Below the pieces are notes generated by a model. The model was not told the DNA's origin and searched no databases. It worked only from the letters and a program-made list of their open reading frames with translations. Of a stretch of DNA of 64,000 nucleotides, positions 22,401-34,545 are shown piece by piece. Position 1 is the first letter of the stretch. Every line of letters begins with the position of its first letter. Source of the DNA: Enchytraeus crypticus (Eukaryota; Annelida; Clitellata; Enchytraeida; Enchytraeidae); contig CAJHZI010000415.1 of NCBI GenBank assembly GCA_905160935.1, forward strand, positions 62,001 to 126,000. The letters are read 5' to 3'. Position numbers and translations under genes: made by a program.

Positions 22401-23237
22401 ACCTTGGAAGGAAAAAATATCTTTAGAAAATTACTAGAAATGATATCCTAATAATTGAAATTTTGCTTATGAAGAAATGTCTTTCTGTATTTTAGGAACC
22501 TATACGCATGATCACTTGCAGGCCTTCAAATCTCTGGAAGGATATAACTTCTTAGTTTCCGGACATGTTGGCAAAGTTCTATTCTACTTTGATACGATAC
22601 TGAGAGTGTCGGTTACTTCTTTCTAAAGGCTAAAGTACTGCCTTCTCAGAGGGTTACACAAACCCCATATGAAGTGTGGATATGCGTTAACGGTGAAGGC
22701 AATATTCATGCTGCACACTGTAAGTGCATGACGGGATTGGGTCAAGTGTGTGTACATGTTGCTGCCGTACTCTTCAAAGTTGAAGCTGGTGTAAGACTGG
22801 GTTACACTTCAACGTCTTCAACAAGTGAAGCCTGTACGTGGAACAGTCATCTTCGTTCACAGCTTAAAGCCTGAGGGAGAATAACGGGAACAATATTTCA
22901 TAGGGTACTCAAAGCTCGTGAGACGACTTCCCATGAAGCTTTAGTGAAGGATATTATTTCCGGAGGAAAAATTTTAGACGATTTGCCTAGCATCCGCTGG
23001 GGCAAAGACAATGAAAAACATGCCCTAGAACTCTACGCAAAAAGTAAAAAAAGGACCATCAGAATTTTGTTATATATCCTGTGGGCTTATTAATAGATGT
23101 CAATGATGTATTTTTAGGTGTATCAGCATGTCATCATAGATAGCCTTTTCATCGTCCCGTGAGGATTAAGAGTTTTATGGGCAAACCTCGTTAAACCTCG
23201 TTTCATCGTTAAACTTTTCCTGCCTCTACATAAATAA

Positions 23238-23462
23238 CAAATAACACGCATTATAGTGAAATGATCAACCATGTTGATATCTATCACTTTTCATTACCAC
23301 GTGTTTAAATTGTTAGCCAATTTAGTTCATTTTCCGCATAACCAGTCCGATATTTTACTCTCAGATCAGCGCGGCTGGGATTCGAACACATGAGGGTTCA
23401 ATTCACCTCAGGATCTGTCATTTAAAACTTCATGACGTTACCCCTACGCTATTCAGACATTC

Positions 23463-23465
<3 letters not shown>
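23238..23465 (-). repeat. Dispersed repeat R2 (SINE), near full length, followed by (ATT)n
   Basis: Contains attatagtgaaatgatcaac, gctgggattcgaacaca (complement of the B box) and cattcatgacgttacc-like text. An (ATT)n run at 23465-23529 follows. Confidence 0.75.
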
Positions 23466-23522
<57 letters not shown>

Positions 23523-23529
23523 GATTATT
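23465..23529. repeat. (ATT)n microsatellite
   Basis: Trinucleotide run adjoining the R2 SINE. Confidence 0.9.
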
Positions 23530-23847
23530 ATTCTATAATGCATTAATAGGTTACTATTAATAATATACGGTGCCTTCTTCTTCTTCTTCTTTTTCACTAT
23601 GATGTCTTGAAGAGAAGTCTTTCTGGCTTCTGGCCTTGACTTTAAATTACATCATCATTCATCAATCTGACTCTGATGATATCCATTCTGATCAGCAAAT
23701 GGTTAGTGGTAACACTGAAGTATTGTTTACAAGATCTGCTCTTATTACTTGCACATGTTTTGTGACCTTTGCAAAAAATAAATATTTATATTTTGTAAAC
23801 AAGTTTTGTCTCTAAATTGCTCTGCTTTGGATTCTCCTGTTATAAAA

Positions 23848-25200
23848 ATGGCAAATTTATCTCACGATCAGCAGATGAAAATTATCACGGATCTGGAAAT
23901 TGAAATGATGGCGGATATGTATAACAGGTATTTGTGTGTTTTAATTGATTTATTAGTTTATTCAAGTGTAAGTTTATTTTAAAAGAACTGGTAGAGATGG
24001 GAGTTATATTGATTCGATTATAAAAAGGCAAATTAACAAATTACCAATGCGGAACAAATGCAATCTCAACGCTAACCAACGAAATAATAATACAGCAATA
24101 TTAATTGAGTCCAGAGCCGGCAATTTAAGGGAGTCTAATGGCGTTGCAATTAATTATTTAAGTAATTATAATTGTTTAAATAATTTATAAATTATTTTTT
24201 TATACTTAGGGAAGGCAACTTGAAAACCAGCTCAGAAGCCATATTTTTCCCAAGCTATAGGCTACATAAGGTATGGATAAGGCATAGGCTTTGTGAAGGG
24301 GTTAACTTATTGATCTAAGGAGTGCTCTTATGGAGCGAGAAAACAGACTTTGAGTATGAATATGTACCTTGAACCTGCCACTTGGCAGTGCACTTAAGAA
24401 AGAAAAAATTAGTCAGAATATTTTATAATAAATTATATAACTAATATTATAATTAATAAATTGATTCCCATATAGAGTATGAAGTAATTGCTATTCCATT
24501 TGAAGTAAAAAGCGATTTAATAGCTATATTCATAGAACTAGTGATTAAAGTAAGTGTTTAAAAATTCTTCATAATATAAAATGGTGCTGATTTGTGTTGT
24601 CTTTCAAAAGGGAATAAATAGCACCAGTAGGCAATGTAAGATATAGTTTATTAATACTTTATCAGACAAGAGATTTATTGAATCCGTTTACATGAGTATC
24701 ATTCCTTGTTGAAATAAGACTTTGTCGCACTTCTCTGAGTAGTGATGCACGCTGAGTTAACCGATCCTGTAAACTTCTCTGGGTGTTAGGTTCAAATCCA
24801 TGGCATAATTTTCATGTTCAATTGACTACCAAACAGTGGAATTGCCTTTAAATTGCATCCTCTCCTTGTCTTTGAATTAAAAGAAGTAAAATACCTTGAT
24901 GATTAAAATATAGAAAGAAAATATACATTATGTATTCAGTGATTGATCTCGTAGTACATTGATCTGTTGCTGTTGTTATTTAGGATGTCAAACGCCTGTC
25001 AGAAGAAATGCGTTCCACCGCGCTACTCAGAAGCTGAGCTGAGTAAAGGGGAATCAGTCTGCATCGATCGCTGCGTTGCTAAATACATGGAAATACACGA
25101 TCGTATCGGAAAGAAACTGACAGCAGTTTCCATGCAGGATCAAGAGGCCGCTCAGAAGCAACTACAGGCAGCGGCAAAGGGTGCCCAGAAACTAACGTAG
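23848..25200 (+). CDS. TIMM10: Mitochondrial import inner membrane translocase subunit Tim10
   Basis: Two exons: 23848-23927 (ends AACAG|GTATTT) and 24984-25200 (after gttatttag), joined in phase 2 to 98 residues. Small Tim proteins are intermembrane-space chaperones; Tim9-Tim10 hexamers hand hydrophobic precursors to TIM22. Seen here: a helical N-terminus with [11 protein letters not shown], the twin CX3C motif (C32/C36 in CQKKC and C53/C57 in CIDRC), and the Tim10-typical [19 protein letters not shown]. Length matches the family (about 90 residues). The intron is just over 1 kb and carries an R4 repeat (24255-24405). The start is the only ATG before the conserved helix. The gene appears intact. 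Confidence 0.97.
24255..24405 (+). repeat. Dispersed repeat R4 in the TIMM10 intron
   Basis: Words ggctttgtgaaggggttaac, ggagtgctcttatggagcg, tatgaatatgtaccttg and cctgccacttggcagtgcac. Other copies: 27425-27595 and 33300-33435 (+); 52440-52665, 58040-58290 and 62930-63325 (-). Class unknown, SINE-sized. Confidence 0.7.
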
Positions 25201-25452
25201 CTTTTCTGAAGCTAATAGGAAGTTTGATAACTGTTTTGTACTACAATAATTTTAGATGTCTGTATGTGTATTTAGAGATTGTAGTGATGAAATTGTTATT
25301 GGAAGTCAAGTATTTTAAAACAGTGCTGTTTGAATCATGAACACTATTATGGATGTAAATGGTATTGTTACTAAACATTGCAGTTGCAACAGCTGTGGTT
25401 TGCGATGTATATAAAAAAATTGCAACGCTGTCATTCATGCAGTTCGAAATAT

Positions 25453-25453
25453 G

Positions 25454-25504
<51 letters not shown>

Positions 25505-25525
25505 GGAGAGAGAGGGAGAGAGAGA
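25453..25525. repeat. Compound (AT)n(AG)n microsatellite
   Basis: TA run to about 25488 followed by interrupted AG run to about 25525. Confidence 0.9.
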
Positions 25526-27269
25526 TATGAGATATATAAGCTTGTAAATTGCACTAATGATGTGTATGTGCTTTAGTAAATTTAAACAATTTATTTTGAA
25601 ACAGAGTTGTGTTTCACAAGTCCATGATTGTTGGATAATTTTGAGAAGTGAGCACATTTAGAACTTAATGTTGTCATAGATAGCTATTTGTTAGCGGTAT
25701 GGCCTTCATGAATACCTAGCGACTTATAAATTGGATAATGCTAGACTTGCAGAATTTTTCTGTTAGTTTGAGGCATTATCAGATGCCGCTTTAGCTAAAA
25801 CTGGAAGTGTGTGTGCATTTTGTAACTGCTTGTATATTGCACTTGTTACAGGATGCCTCAAGATCTCTTCAGAAATGATGTGTGCTTATAGTCTATCACT
25901 AATATTCAGCGAAGTGATTGATTAATTTAATTGATTAAACGATTTGTCGAATCGATCGATTTGATTGATGCACTTGAATTTTAATTCTTCAATTTAATTG
26001 TAATTCTTAATTTTAATTACTGCAGCTAAAGTAAATTGTCAGAATCAAATTCAAAGAATTTGATGAAGGATTATAATTATAGCATTAGATACTTTATAGG
26101 AGATGGACTCGTTCAAATTAAAAAAAATATATTGTTTCTAAATTATAATTCTTTAAAATAAAATATATTTGGCATTTTTGAGAAGTAAAAAAAGAATTTG
26201 AAATTGACTCTAATGATCGCTCGGGTAGACTATTTGCAGCTTGGATCTTCAATACGCTGCCATTAGATTAACTAATTATTAATTTAATTCTTAGTTATTG
26301 CTAATTTTGTTAGGTTTTTGCTGAAATATTTTGAATATTTCAATAAATGTTAAAGTTATTAAAATTTATAAGTAAATATTAAAGAGTTTAAATGTCGATG
26401 ATCAATTTCAGTTGTAGCTTGAAATTGCTATTGAATAGAAAATTGCTTATTTCTGTATCCAATTTTTATTTCATTGAATTATATTTCTCGAAATCATCCG
26501 AGAGAGTTATCATGATGGCGTTATGTGATAGGATATGATTACGATTCTTGTTGCTGGTTCTGAAAAAAAGTTGATTGAAAATCTGTTTAAATGTCTGTAT
26601 GATTTAAAAAGATTGAAGTTTTAAAAAAGTATTCCTTCTGTTTTGTATAGTCTTTATATTAGGGAAATTATATCTGATCATTATACGGTATTTAACTACA
26701 TTAGTATGTTATGTAATTGGTAATTACTGAGCAATTGTTAAAGTAAATCTCTGTTAGTGTATAGTTGTATTATTTGTTTGGTCAAATCACTGCTGAAATT
26801 GCAAATTCAGTCACTAATTTAGGTAGGATTATTAAAATATTAAAGATCAATGCCTATTTATTGTTAAAATATGAGAATTTAAATAAAATAACTGAGTACA
26901 ATTATTGTTCAAAACTGAGTAGTGAATGACTGTTTTTTGATCACCTAACCAGCACTGACTATGATCTCATTTCAGTCTCTTCAGCACATGTTTTTTCAAA
27001 TTGTTTGGGTTAATCGATTTGTAGTGACAGGGGACGACCCTGACATCATACGAAGATGATCCGTCAAACAGTCTCCCATTCATTTCACGATACGACTTTC
27101 ATTTTGCGAATTCTAGTGTGATCAATTTCAAAGAATTAATCGTTTTCTTAAAAAAAATTGAACAGACTAATAAAGCTCCAGCACAAAGCGGCTTTATGCC
27201 ATAGTTTAAGTGTACTTTCCTGATTTATTTACGGGCCACTTCCTCGTGTTGTGTCCGCGCAACTTTACC

Positions 27270-27415
27270 GTGTTGTGCCCGGGCCACTTTCCCGTGTTAT
27301 GTCGGGGCCACTGAGGGATAGATTAACTGTAAGCTGGACGTGTCGTAAGAGGCGACTGAGCCAAATAAGGGAGAGACAGTTTATTCCAGAAACCACATGT
27401 TTCGAATCGATATTT
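27270..27415 (+). repeat. Dispersed repeat R3 (5' part)
   Basis: tgttatgtcggggccactg, gacgtgtcgtaagaggcgac and tccagaaacc. The GAT tail is absent. Confidence 0.6.
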
Positions 27416-27424
27416 AACTGAATA

Positions 27425-27595
27425 AAGCATAATCTTTTGTGAAGAGGTTTACTCGTTAATCGATGGAGTGCTCTTTATGAAGAATGTGAATGAGGCTGAG
27501 TAACAATTCTTCATGAGAATGTGAGTGCAGAATGTGAAGAGTAGCAATACTTATCTTGGACCTGCTACTTACTTACTTGCAGAACATTAGAGAGA
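27425..27595 (+). repeat. Dispersed repeat R4
   Basis: ttttgtgaagaggtttactc, atcgatggagtgctctttat and cttggacctgctacttac. Confidence 0.6.
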
Positions 27596-28361
27596 GTCAG
27601 ATACTGTTCAGCTGGGATTTAAAATCTCTCGCTTATATAATATATATCATAACGGCGCAAATTTCCCCTTTTCACTCCATGTTTATTAGTAATCGTTGCC
27701 TTGTTATGACTCATCGAATCTTCCAACACCCTGAGGATTTTTCATTCGAAGCTGTCAACACTCGGTCTTCAATGCTGGTCATCTAACCAGGTACTAACCG
27801 AGACCGATATAGCTTAACTTCTTTCACTGACGCGCAGCTAAAACAGGGACTCTAAATCCCGCCGTCAATATTATTATCTGGCAGTCATGCTGTTTTGATC
27901 TAGGCCCATAATCGCTCCATTGGGACATGAAGGATCATTGATGCCTAACATTCTGGGACTTGAGGCCCACAGGAATTAAACGGAGAGTGAAACGCAGATA
28001 AAAGTAGTCGATAGTGATCTAATAGTTCTTGATTCACTCAGTGTAAATCAATGGATAGGTTCGATCATTGAATCATTTATATTTACAGAATATAATCTTT
28101 AAATAAATTGAAATGATCCTTAAATTGAAATAGCTGGCTGCAGCCAGTGACGATTTTTAAAGAAAACGCTACTGATTGGAGAGGGGGTGATGCAAAATAT
28201 TTTAATGATGGAGTAAAATGTGCTGAAAATTTATTTCAAAAAAGTTTAAAGGGCAGTTTAATATTCCAGGCCCAGGGTATATAGTTTTTTTCTAAATTTT
28301 CTAATCGTTCTTAATTAAATAAACTGAAGGGAGGGGAAATAGAAGTTTACTGTTTTTTGTT

Positions 28362-28422
28362 AACATTTCTACTGGAGGGCTAATGCCCCGAATGGGGGCA
28401 TTAGCCCTCCAGTAGGAATGTT
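28362..28422. repeat. Long fold-back hairpin, 28-bp arms
   Basis: Arms 28362-28389 and 28395-28422 (tactggagggctaatgcccc against its complement) match at 27 of 28 positions with a 5-nt loop. The arms are GC-richer than their surroundings. Confidence 0.9.
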
Positions 28423-28464
28423 AGAAGAGGCTTTGACTCTGATCAGTCTTTATTACTCTGAATG

Positions 28465-28501
28465 TCACGACTTTACCACTAGCGTAGTGGTAAAGTCGTG
28501 A
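28465..28501. repeat. Perfect hairpin, 16-bp arms
   Basis: tcacgactttaccact (28465-28480) and its exact complement (28486-28501) around a 5-nt loop. The right arm is also the head of the R2 SINE that follows. Confidence 0.9.
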
Positions 28502-28661
28502 AATATTAAATGAAAGATTTTGAGGCAAATTGAACTCTCGTGGGTTCAAATCCCAGCCGCGCTAATCTGAGAGTAGGCCTAAATTCTCAGACATTCATAG
28601 GGTTGATTATACGGAAGATGGCCTAAATTGCCTAACGGTTTAAACATGGATATTAAAAGTG

Positions 28662-28722
<61 letters not shown>

Positions 28723-28760
28723 CGTAATTGATCATTTCTGACATTTCGCTATAATGCGTG
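28485..28760 (+). repeat. Dispersed repeat R2 (SINE) interrupted by (AT)n
   Basis: The head is fused to the hairpin. Then come the B-box-like gggttcaaatcccagcc, gcgctaatctgagagta and taaattgcctaacggttt. A 55-bp (AT)n expansion (28665-28719) splits the 3' part before ataatgcgtg. Confidence 0.8.
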
Positions 28761-29124
28761 TATACTTTACAGTCAGAGCACTTGCTACTGCATTGAACCG
28801 CGTGTATTTATCGCGCCAATGAGCAAATCCTTAATGATTTAGCAAAAATGTAATATAAAATCACTGACCCTTGAACAGTTTCAATTATAAACTTACGAAG
28901 CTTTGTATTAGCAGCGTGAGGATGTTTGGTTATTTGAGTATTTTAAAATAATTATTCGAATCTAATTAAGGAAACCTAGCAGACAATGTTGATATGCCGG
29001 CCTGCTGCAGTTTGGTAGCTATAATAAGTAAAGGATATAGTAGTAAGACTAAAACAAGAGCTGTCATATTTTATATATGATAGATATGGTAGCTATAATA
29101 AGTAATGGATAGTGTATAATATCT

Positions 29125-29260
29125 TTAATATCTGATTTTCTGGATTCTGGAATTTGCACCGTTCTTGGACCTTCTATTTACTCGCCGGCTTGATTTTGCG
29201 TCAATAGTGATCGATATTGCCATTGATGACTGTAGCACTTTAATTGGTGTTATGTTAAAA
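29125..29260 (+). repeat. Dispersed repeat R5
   Basis: Reverse-complement counterpart of 6020-6150: attttctggattctggaatt, tgcaccgttcttggacc, tactcgccggcttgattttg, cattgatgactgtagcac. Confidence 0.7.
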
Positions 29261-29836
29261 TATGGCTAAGCAAGAGGCTATTTATAAATAGGAAAAACCT
29301 CTTCGGTAACCTGGAGACTATATGCGCTCGGCCACAAAATGATTTATCGTTTTAATGAGCACCGGGTGTCTGCTGCAGAAGATTTCAAAGATAAATTGGT
29401 CGTCAGTACTTCATAGCGGTTGTTCAGATCGGTGGTAAATAGTACATGGATATTGTTAATTGTTGCATTTAGCGCCACTGTGATATATTGCACAGTGTAG
29501 GGTGTTGTTAATGTCTTTATTGGTTGATTAATTGATTGATTGGATGGGTAGATGTATGGATGGATATGTGGATTGACTGATTGTGTTTCTGTGTTGCAGC
29601 ATTCCACAAGTTGAATAATATTCCAAGTCGCTGCTTTTATTGCAAGTCGGCTAATATTCCTGTACTTTTTGCAAATGGCGCGAGAAATAGGTACATTTTT
29701 ATTGAATGATTTTTCTAAAAACACCAATCATTTAAGAATACATAATGATCGCCAGAAAGTGTCTCTAAAACATAAAATGTAGTGCGATTATAAGGACGAA
29801 GGAACTGATTAATAGTTGCAACTAATTCATAAATTC

Positions 29837-29940
<104 letters not shown>

Positions 29941-31789
29941 CATGTACATACATCATATATTACATTTTTCTTGAACATGATGCTATTTATTTTGTACTCA
30001 GTACTGTATATTTTGCACCTTCTGTAGGCTATGTGTGCTACCATAATTTTGGTGAATAAATATGCATTTGTATAACTACTTTATTTAAAGAAAACGACGC
30101 TCGCTGCGTGATGTATATTTCGTTCCAGTGCTTAATTTCATGACTTCTGCTGTTTGTGCAATGTGTTGAGATAGCTGGGACAATTGTAATCTGATAGCAG
30201 GCATCAGACAGTACACATGTTGTTGCTGTTTTTTAGCCGACGAACCTTTTGCTCGTGTTTCTAACCAGCATAGTCCAACAAGGCACCGACTTCATGATCT
30301 CGATTTGACAACCTTTGCAATCAAGTGTAATCGCATACATTAGCATTTGTGATTGTACGCATACGTTATGTTGGCTTGGCAATATGATAAATTCTGATGG
30401 TAGTTAACTGGGTACATACTGTGGCATACTTGTTTAGCACATGATTTAATATGGTTTGGCTTCTGGATGGTTTCCCGTTGCCATTCTCAGTTCTTGCTGA
30501 GTCGCCTCTTAAGACATTCAGATTCTGTTGGTGTCCCAATGAGTCAGGTTCCTGCGAATTGAATAAATATATGATTTTAGGTTCACATGTATAATTAAAT
30601 ATAAGCTTGTAGCCGTATTTAATACGAATGTAGATGACAATCTTTATATAGATAAAGCAGAATAGGGCCAGAGGGAAGTGATGGGGAAACTTTTGGTATT
30701 TAATAATTCAAAACTTCGTCAAAACATTTAAAGACACTTTCAGCATAAATATTCCTTAGGTCAATTTAATTAATTGATACCAATTTGTTTCGAATAATTT
30801 CTACTTTCGACCAAGTCAATAGGAATAATTTCAGAAGTCCAAATTCAAGTGTTAATATTGGAATTCTGTAGCATCAATATATTGAAAACCTTTCTGGTCG
30901 ACAGCAAGGGAATCCAGGTCATTACAAATCATTCAGCGCAGTAGAGTACGTGGTATGCACAATTAGTTAAAAAATGCGGATGGTAGAAACACTTTATACC
31001 CCTCTAATCCATATAATGACAACATAACAACAAAATAAACAAAATCACCAACAATACCAGTGTAATAATACACCCAATGCTTCAAGACGTTTTCTATCCC
31101 AAATGTCTGCAGCATTAGAAAGGCTATTTAACGTATGTTTCCTCTCTGGAGATCAAGCCAATGACGGGGACAGCAGTAATTCGAACCCTGTACCTTTTGA
31201 TCCACATCATTCTTGGTGATTATACTGTATGTTGCTGTCTCAGTTTATATTTGGACTTCAATATTTAGGTCTATGGTTAAAGACTATGGTTTAAACTGAG
31301 AGGAAGTAGGGATGATGGTATCCCACGCTAATAGAACTCTTCATCCGGGCTGCTTTAATGGGCCGATGTGAGACCTGGTACACAGGCTCGCTAGGCCGAT
31401 ACCTTCATGCGTGCCTTCATTCGATTCAGCCGACTGTACGTGTAGAGGTATCAATTAACTGGGCGACAACTGAATAGAATAGCGCGTCGTTGTTAACTTG
31501 TTATTACAACAGATACACTGAGATAGATACTGCTCGCTTGACTGTCGACTTGACTACTTGAGGTAAATATGTTTGCGCAATTCTTTTTTAGAGTATATAT
31601 GCTTAACCTACTTAACTAAAAATTTAAACGAATGGAAGAGTCTCAATTAGGGGAGGAAAAGTCTCAATTAAGGGATTGCCTGGTGGTGTGGTGTAGGACA
31701 GAGAGGATTTGAGACAGTCTATTTGTATCCCGACCCTGGTTAAACTGGGATTCAAGGGATGATGATGATGATGATGATGCTTAACTTAC

Positions 31790-31905
31790 TTTAAAGCCGT
31801 AAAGCCGATGATAGCATTAGGTTCATCTCTCAAAAGCGATATCAGTGACGGGAGAGCCTAGTATTTGAACTCCGCACATACTGATCCGCGGTCGATATCT
31901 TACCC
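31790..31905 (-). repeat. Dispersed repeat R1 (SINE)
   Basis: Minus copy: gttcatctctcaaaagcg, atatcagtgacgggagagcc, tactgatccgcggtcgat. Confidence 0.75.
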
Positions 31906-32079
31906 ACATCGCTACTGGCCCCTGTGGTGTTAACAGCGGTGATGTTAGTGACGTTCGTGTTACGCGTTAGATATTAGTGACGTCATCTTTGGACGTGAAA
32001 ATGAAGCGTTATGGTAAATACTCGCAAAGCGTATACGCTTAGACCTCTCTAGTAGTAGTAGTCATAATTATAATAATAA

Positions 32080-32225
32080 TAAAGGTTTAACGTCCGTTTC
32101 CTCATCCAGTGATGATATCAGGGACGTCCCCAACAACACACATCACTACAGATCAATTCACCCAGACCAATTTGCAAAAGCAATGTGCTGAGGAGTAGTA
32201 AGGTCCTAAACGAAAGCCAGTCCGG
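32080..32225 (-). repeat. LINE-R6 3' untranslated tail, solo
   Basis: The same sequence follows the LINE reverse-transcriptase C-terminus at 55920-56400. Words: aaggtttaacgtccgtttcc, gggacgtccccaacaacac, gatcaattcacccagacc, aaggtcctaaacgaaagcc. With an AT-triplet tail at 32068-32080 the orientation is minus. Shorter copies: 51228-51300 and 55450-55500. Confidence 0.7.
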
Positions 32226-32374
32226 TGATCAAAAATGATCAGGGTAGATTGATTATGTCTATGGTGGGAAGTGGTATCATAGTATGTCAGCGACTTTATC
32301 ATTGGATGCGAAAATGGAGAATTGTGCTAAATATTCGTGAATTTATGCTAGTATTTCTATTTATTATTTAATGT

Positions 32375-32606
32375 ATCCCCGTGTTGTGTCCGGGCAGTTT
32401 GAAGAATAGACCAACCAGCGACTGCACGTGTCGTAAAAGGTGACTAAAGCACTAAGATCCAAAGCAACGTCCAAAAGGGTATTCAGCTGATGAGAGCCTA
32501 GGCTTCAGAAATTGCTACAGGTTTTCTAAAACGGATGGAGAAGTTATCTCTACCCTAGCTAAACTGGTATTCAAAAACGTAAGACTGGGAAGATGATGAT
32601 GATATA
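32375..32606 (+). repeat. Dispersed repeat R3 (SINE-like), near full length
   Basis: cccgtgttgtgtccggg, gcacgtgtcgtaaaaggtg, attcagctgatgagagcc, ggcttcagaaattgctac and a terminal agatgatgatgat tail. Confidence 0.75.
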
Positions 32607-33299
32607 TTTCATAGTGGTTAAAATTTGAAGGGAAGTATTATCGCCTAAGTTTAAAGTGCTCGCGTGGAAAACTGGTGACTTGATATTGAAGTCAAAATTA
32701 ATGGACGAATTTAGACATCTTCTTGGACTCTGGAATATTAATCATATATTTAAATCAATTATCAAATTTGTTTTGTTTATGTGTCAAGGATTTAACTACT
32801 GAATGGAAAGAGAAAATAAAGGCAATTTTAACCTGCAAAGGCGTTTCGATGATCGATATGGGCAAAAACACGGCTAAAATAATCATTAATAAAAATAAAT
32901 AATTATAATAAATAACAAGCAAAGGAACGGCTAAAAATCATTATTTCTATAAATAGTAGAGTTTTAAACGCTTTTTGGCCAGGAGAATGCCGCATTGACG
33001 GATGCACGTTGCTAAAAAGAATCACCCATGAAATCAGACCAGGGTGCAAAACTCGGATTTTATTGACATGAAATATATATGTCGAGTAGAGTCATGTATA
33101 CTTACCCTAGTCAAGACCGTCAATAGCGGTCAGTCAATAGCCTTTAAAAAATAAACTACAAATTAATACCTCAAAATCACTCAGTGCATTGGTTTGAAGT
33201 TAGAATGGTAGAGAATTTTGCACAGATCTACTTGTGTAATTTTAATTTATGACGATTGCTGATTTGCCAATTTCCTCGCAAGCATAGCTTACTACAGCC

Positions 33300-33435
33300 A
33301 TATTAAGGTGTAGATGCAGCTTAGCATTTTGTGAAGGGATTTACTTATTTATCGGTGAAGTACTCTTTAGGGAGCTGAAAGCAGCATGTGAGTATGAATA
33401 TGTACCTTGGCCTACCACTTCGTAGAACAGTAAAA
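33300..33435 (+). repeat. Dispersed repeat R4
   Basis: gcagcttagcattttgtgaa, gggatttacttatttatcgg and tatgaatatgtaccttgg. Confidence 0.6.
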
Positions 33436-34236
33436 AGTATATAAATTTATAAATTCACTGACTGGTTGCATAGTTAGTAACATACCTGTATGGTAAGCCT
33501 GGGGTTACAGGTTTCTAAATTCTGCCGTACACTATCTTAGAGTAGGCCTTCAGTTTTGTTCGGAAACAGACGTTAAACTTAGCTTTACGTTTTCATTTCA
33601 CTGCATGCTAATATGGAAATAATCGAATCCAGTTAGGCCATATTTTCTTGCAGGCGAAACTGTACATAGCTAGGCTGTATATGGGAATTTATGCGTTAGA
33701 CCTATCACTTGTTGAGAATTAGGTCAACTTACTAACATGCCATCACTGTTCGGTCTGTACTATAGTACAGATCAAACTGCGCAAAAAATCCTGTCAACAT
33801 ACTCTGATTCTACGGCGAAGTTTTATGCCGAAGTAGTCCATGTCAATTAACTTCATTGCATGGTCGGTTGTACTATGTATATTATCTGTGTAAACAGAGT
33901 TTCGTTGAATATACGGGAAAATTTATTTCTGAGAAAAATATTTTTCTAGCAATAAAACGATAACACTCTAGTCATGTAGGATTTGAGTGATTTTAAGATA
34001 AACTGACATAGCATTACCATTTATGAGTTACCGTTTTAAACTTTCTCTCTAGCACAGAGACCTAAATTCTACATTTCTTATGACAAAACTTATTTCACCA
34101 TGTTAATCTTGGGTCGCAGAAAGATCATAAAATTAAACAATCAGCTGTGGAAATAAGAATTAAAATTTAGATCGCTTTGGTTGTAGGCTATCAATGTAAA
34201 AGGCTTTATAGCCCCAAGATTTTAGGATATTAAATT

Positions 34237-34545
34237 ATGAGAATTAATTTAAAGATCTTTCAAACAACAGACAAAGCAGTAATAATGTGGTTACAATACT
34301 ATTTCGGTTTCTTGCCTCTAAATATTTTGTATGATTACAATAGATTGAATTTTTTAAATAAGCTAGTTAAAGACGGTGAATTAAATAGAGGGATTGATTT
34401 GGATCATTTAGATTACTTAGCGTTTGAGAAATTACAAAGGAAATATAATATTTTAAATGATGATTCTGTTGCTACTATTAGATTTAAACTGTGGATCTTC
34501 TTTGAAAAAATGTTAACTACGGAATCTACAGCTAATTTTGATTAG
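34237..34545 (+). pseudogene. C-terminal remnant of a non-LTR retrotransposon reverse transcriptase
   Basis: A 102-residue open frame. FQTTDKAVIMWLQYYFGFLP, then LYDYNRLNFLNKLVK, and finally FEKLQRKYNI resembles the region after the RT domain of many animal LINE ORF2 proteins (F[KR]T.D, C/L-QYY.G.LP, R-LNFL and KYN blocks). No RT catalytic part is found upstream, so it is a 5'-truncated insertion. A host orphan gene is less likely: no intron, promoter or neighbouring exon is seen. Confidence 0.5.

Larger units (their letters stand above)
21305..23145 (+). pseudogene. SWIM zinc-finger / YqaJ-domain protein, broken
   Basis: Exon 1 (21305-21518) starts MASESFNDYVKSMPEEAQKQ and ends at a GTAAAA donor. 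Exon 2 begins after ttctgtattttag at 22496 with THDHLQAFKSLEGYNF and FVSGHV-type text. A frameshift lies near 22595-22610. The next frame runs GYFFLKAKVLPSQRV to a SWIM motif (HCKCMTGLGQVCVHVAA, CxCxnCxH), then a TGA at 22872. Open text continues with SHEALVKDIISGGK and SIRWGKDNEKHALELY, the start of a YqaJ-type nuclease domain, then another frameshift before GLLIDVNDVFLGVSA. Such SWIM-plus-YqaJ proteins are multicopy in aquatic invertebrates. This copy is a recent pseudogene; an R1 SINE sits in its intron (21697-21834). Confidence 0.75.
25201..28360. other. TIMM10 downstream region and AT-rich intergenic DNA
   Basis: After the TIMM10 stop the sequence is AT-rich, likely 3' UTR for some distance. 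An (AT)n/(GA)n compound microsatellite lies at 25453-25525. From 26 to 27 kb I see nothing but unique AT-rich sequence. R3 (27270-27415) and R4 (27425-27595) lie almost end to end. Confidence 0.5.

Noticed and set aside
24715..24800. Possible tRNA gene in the TIMM10 intron (ggttcaaatcc word)
   Set aside because: No cloverleaf can be formed; it fits a degraded SINE head.
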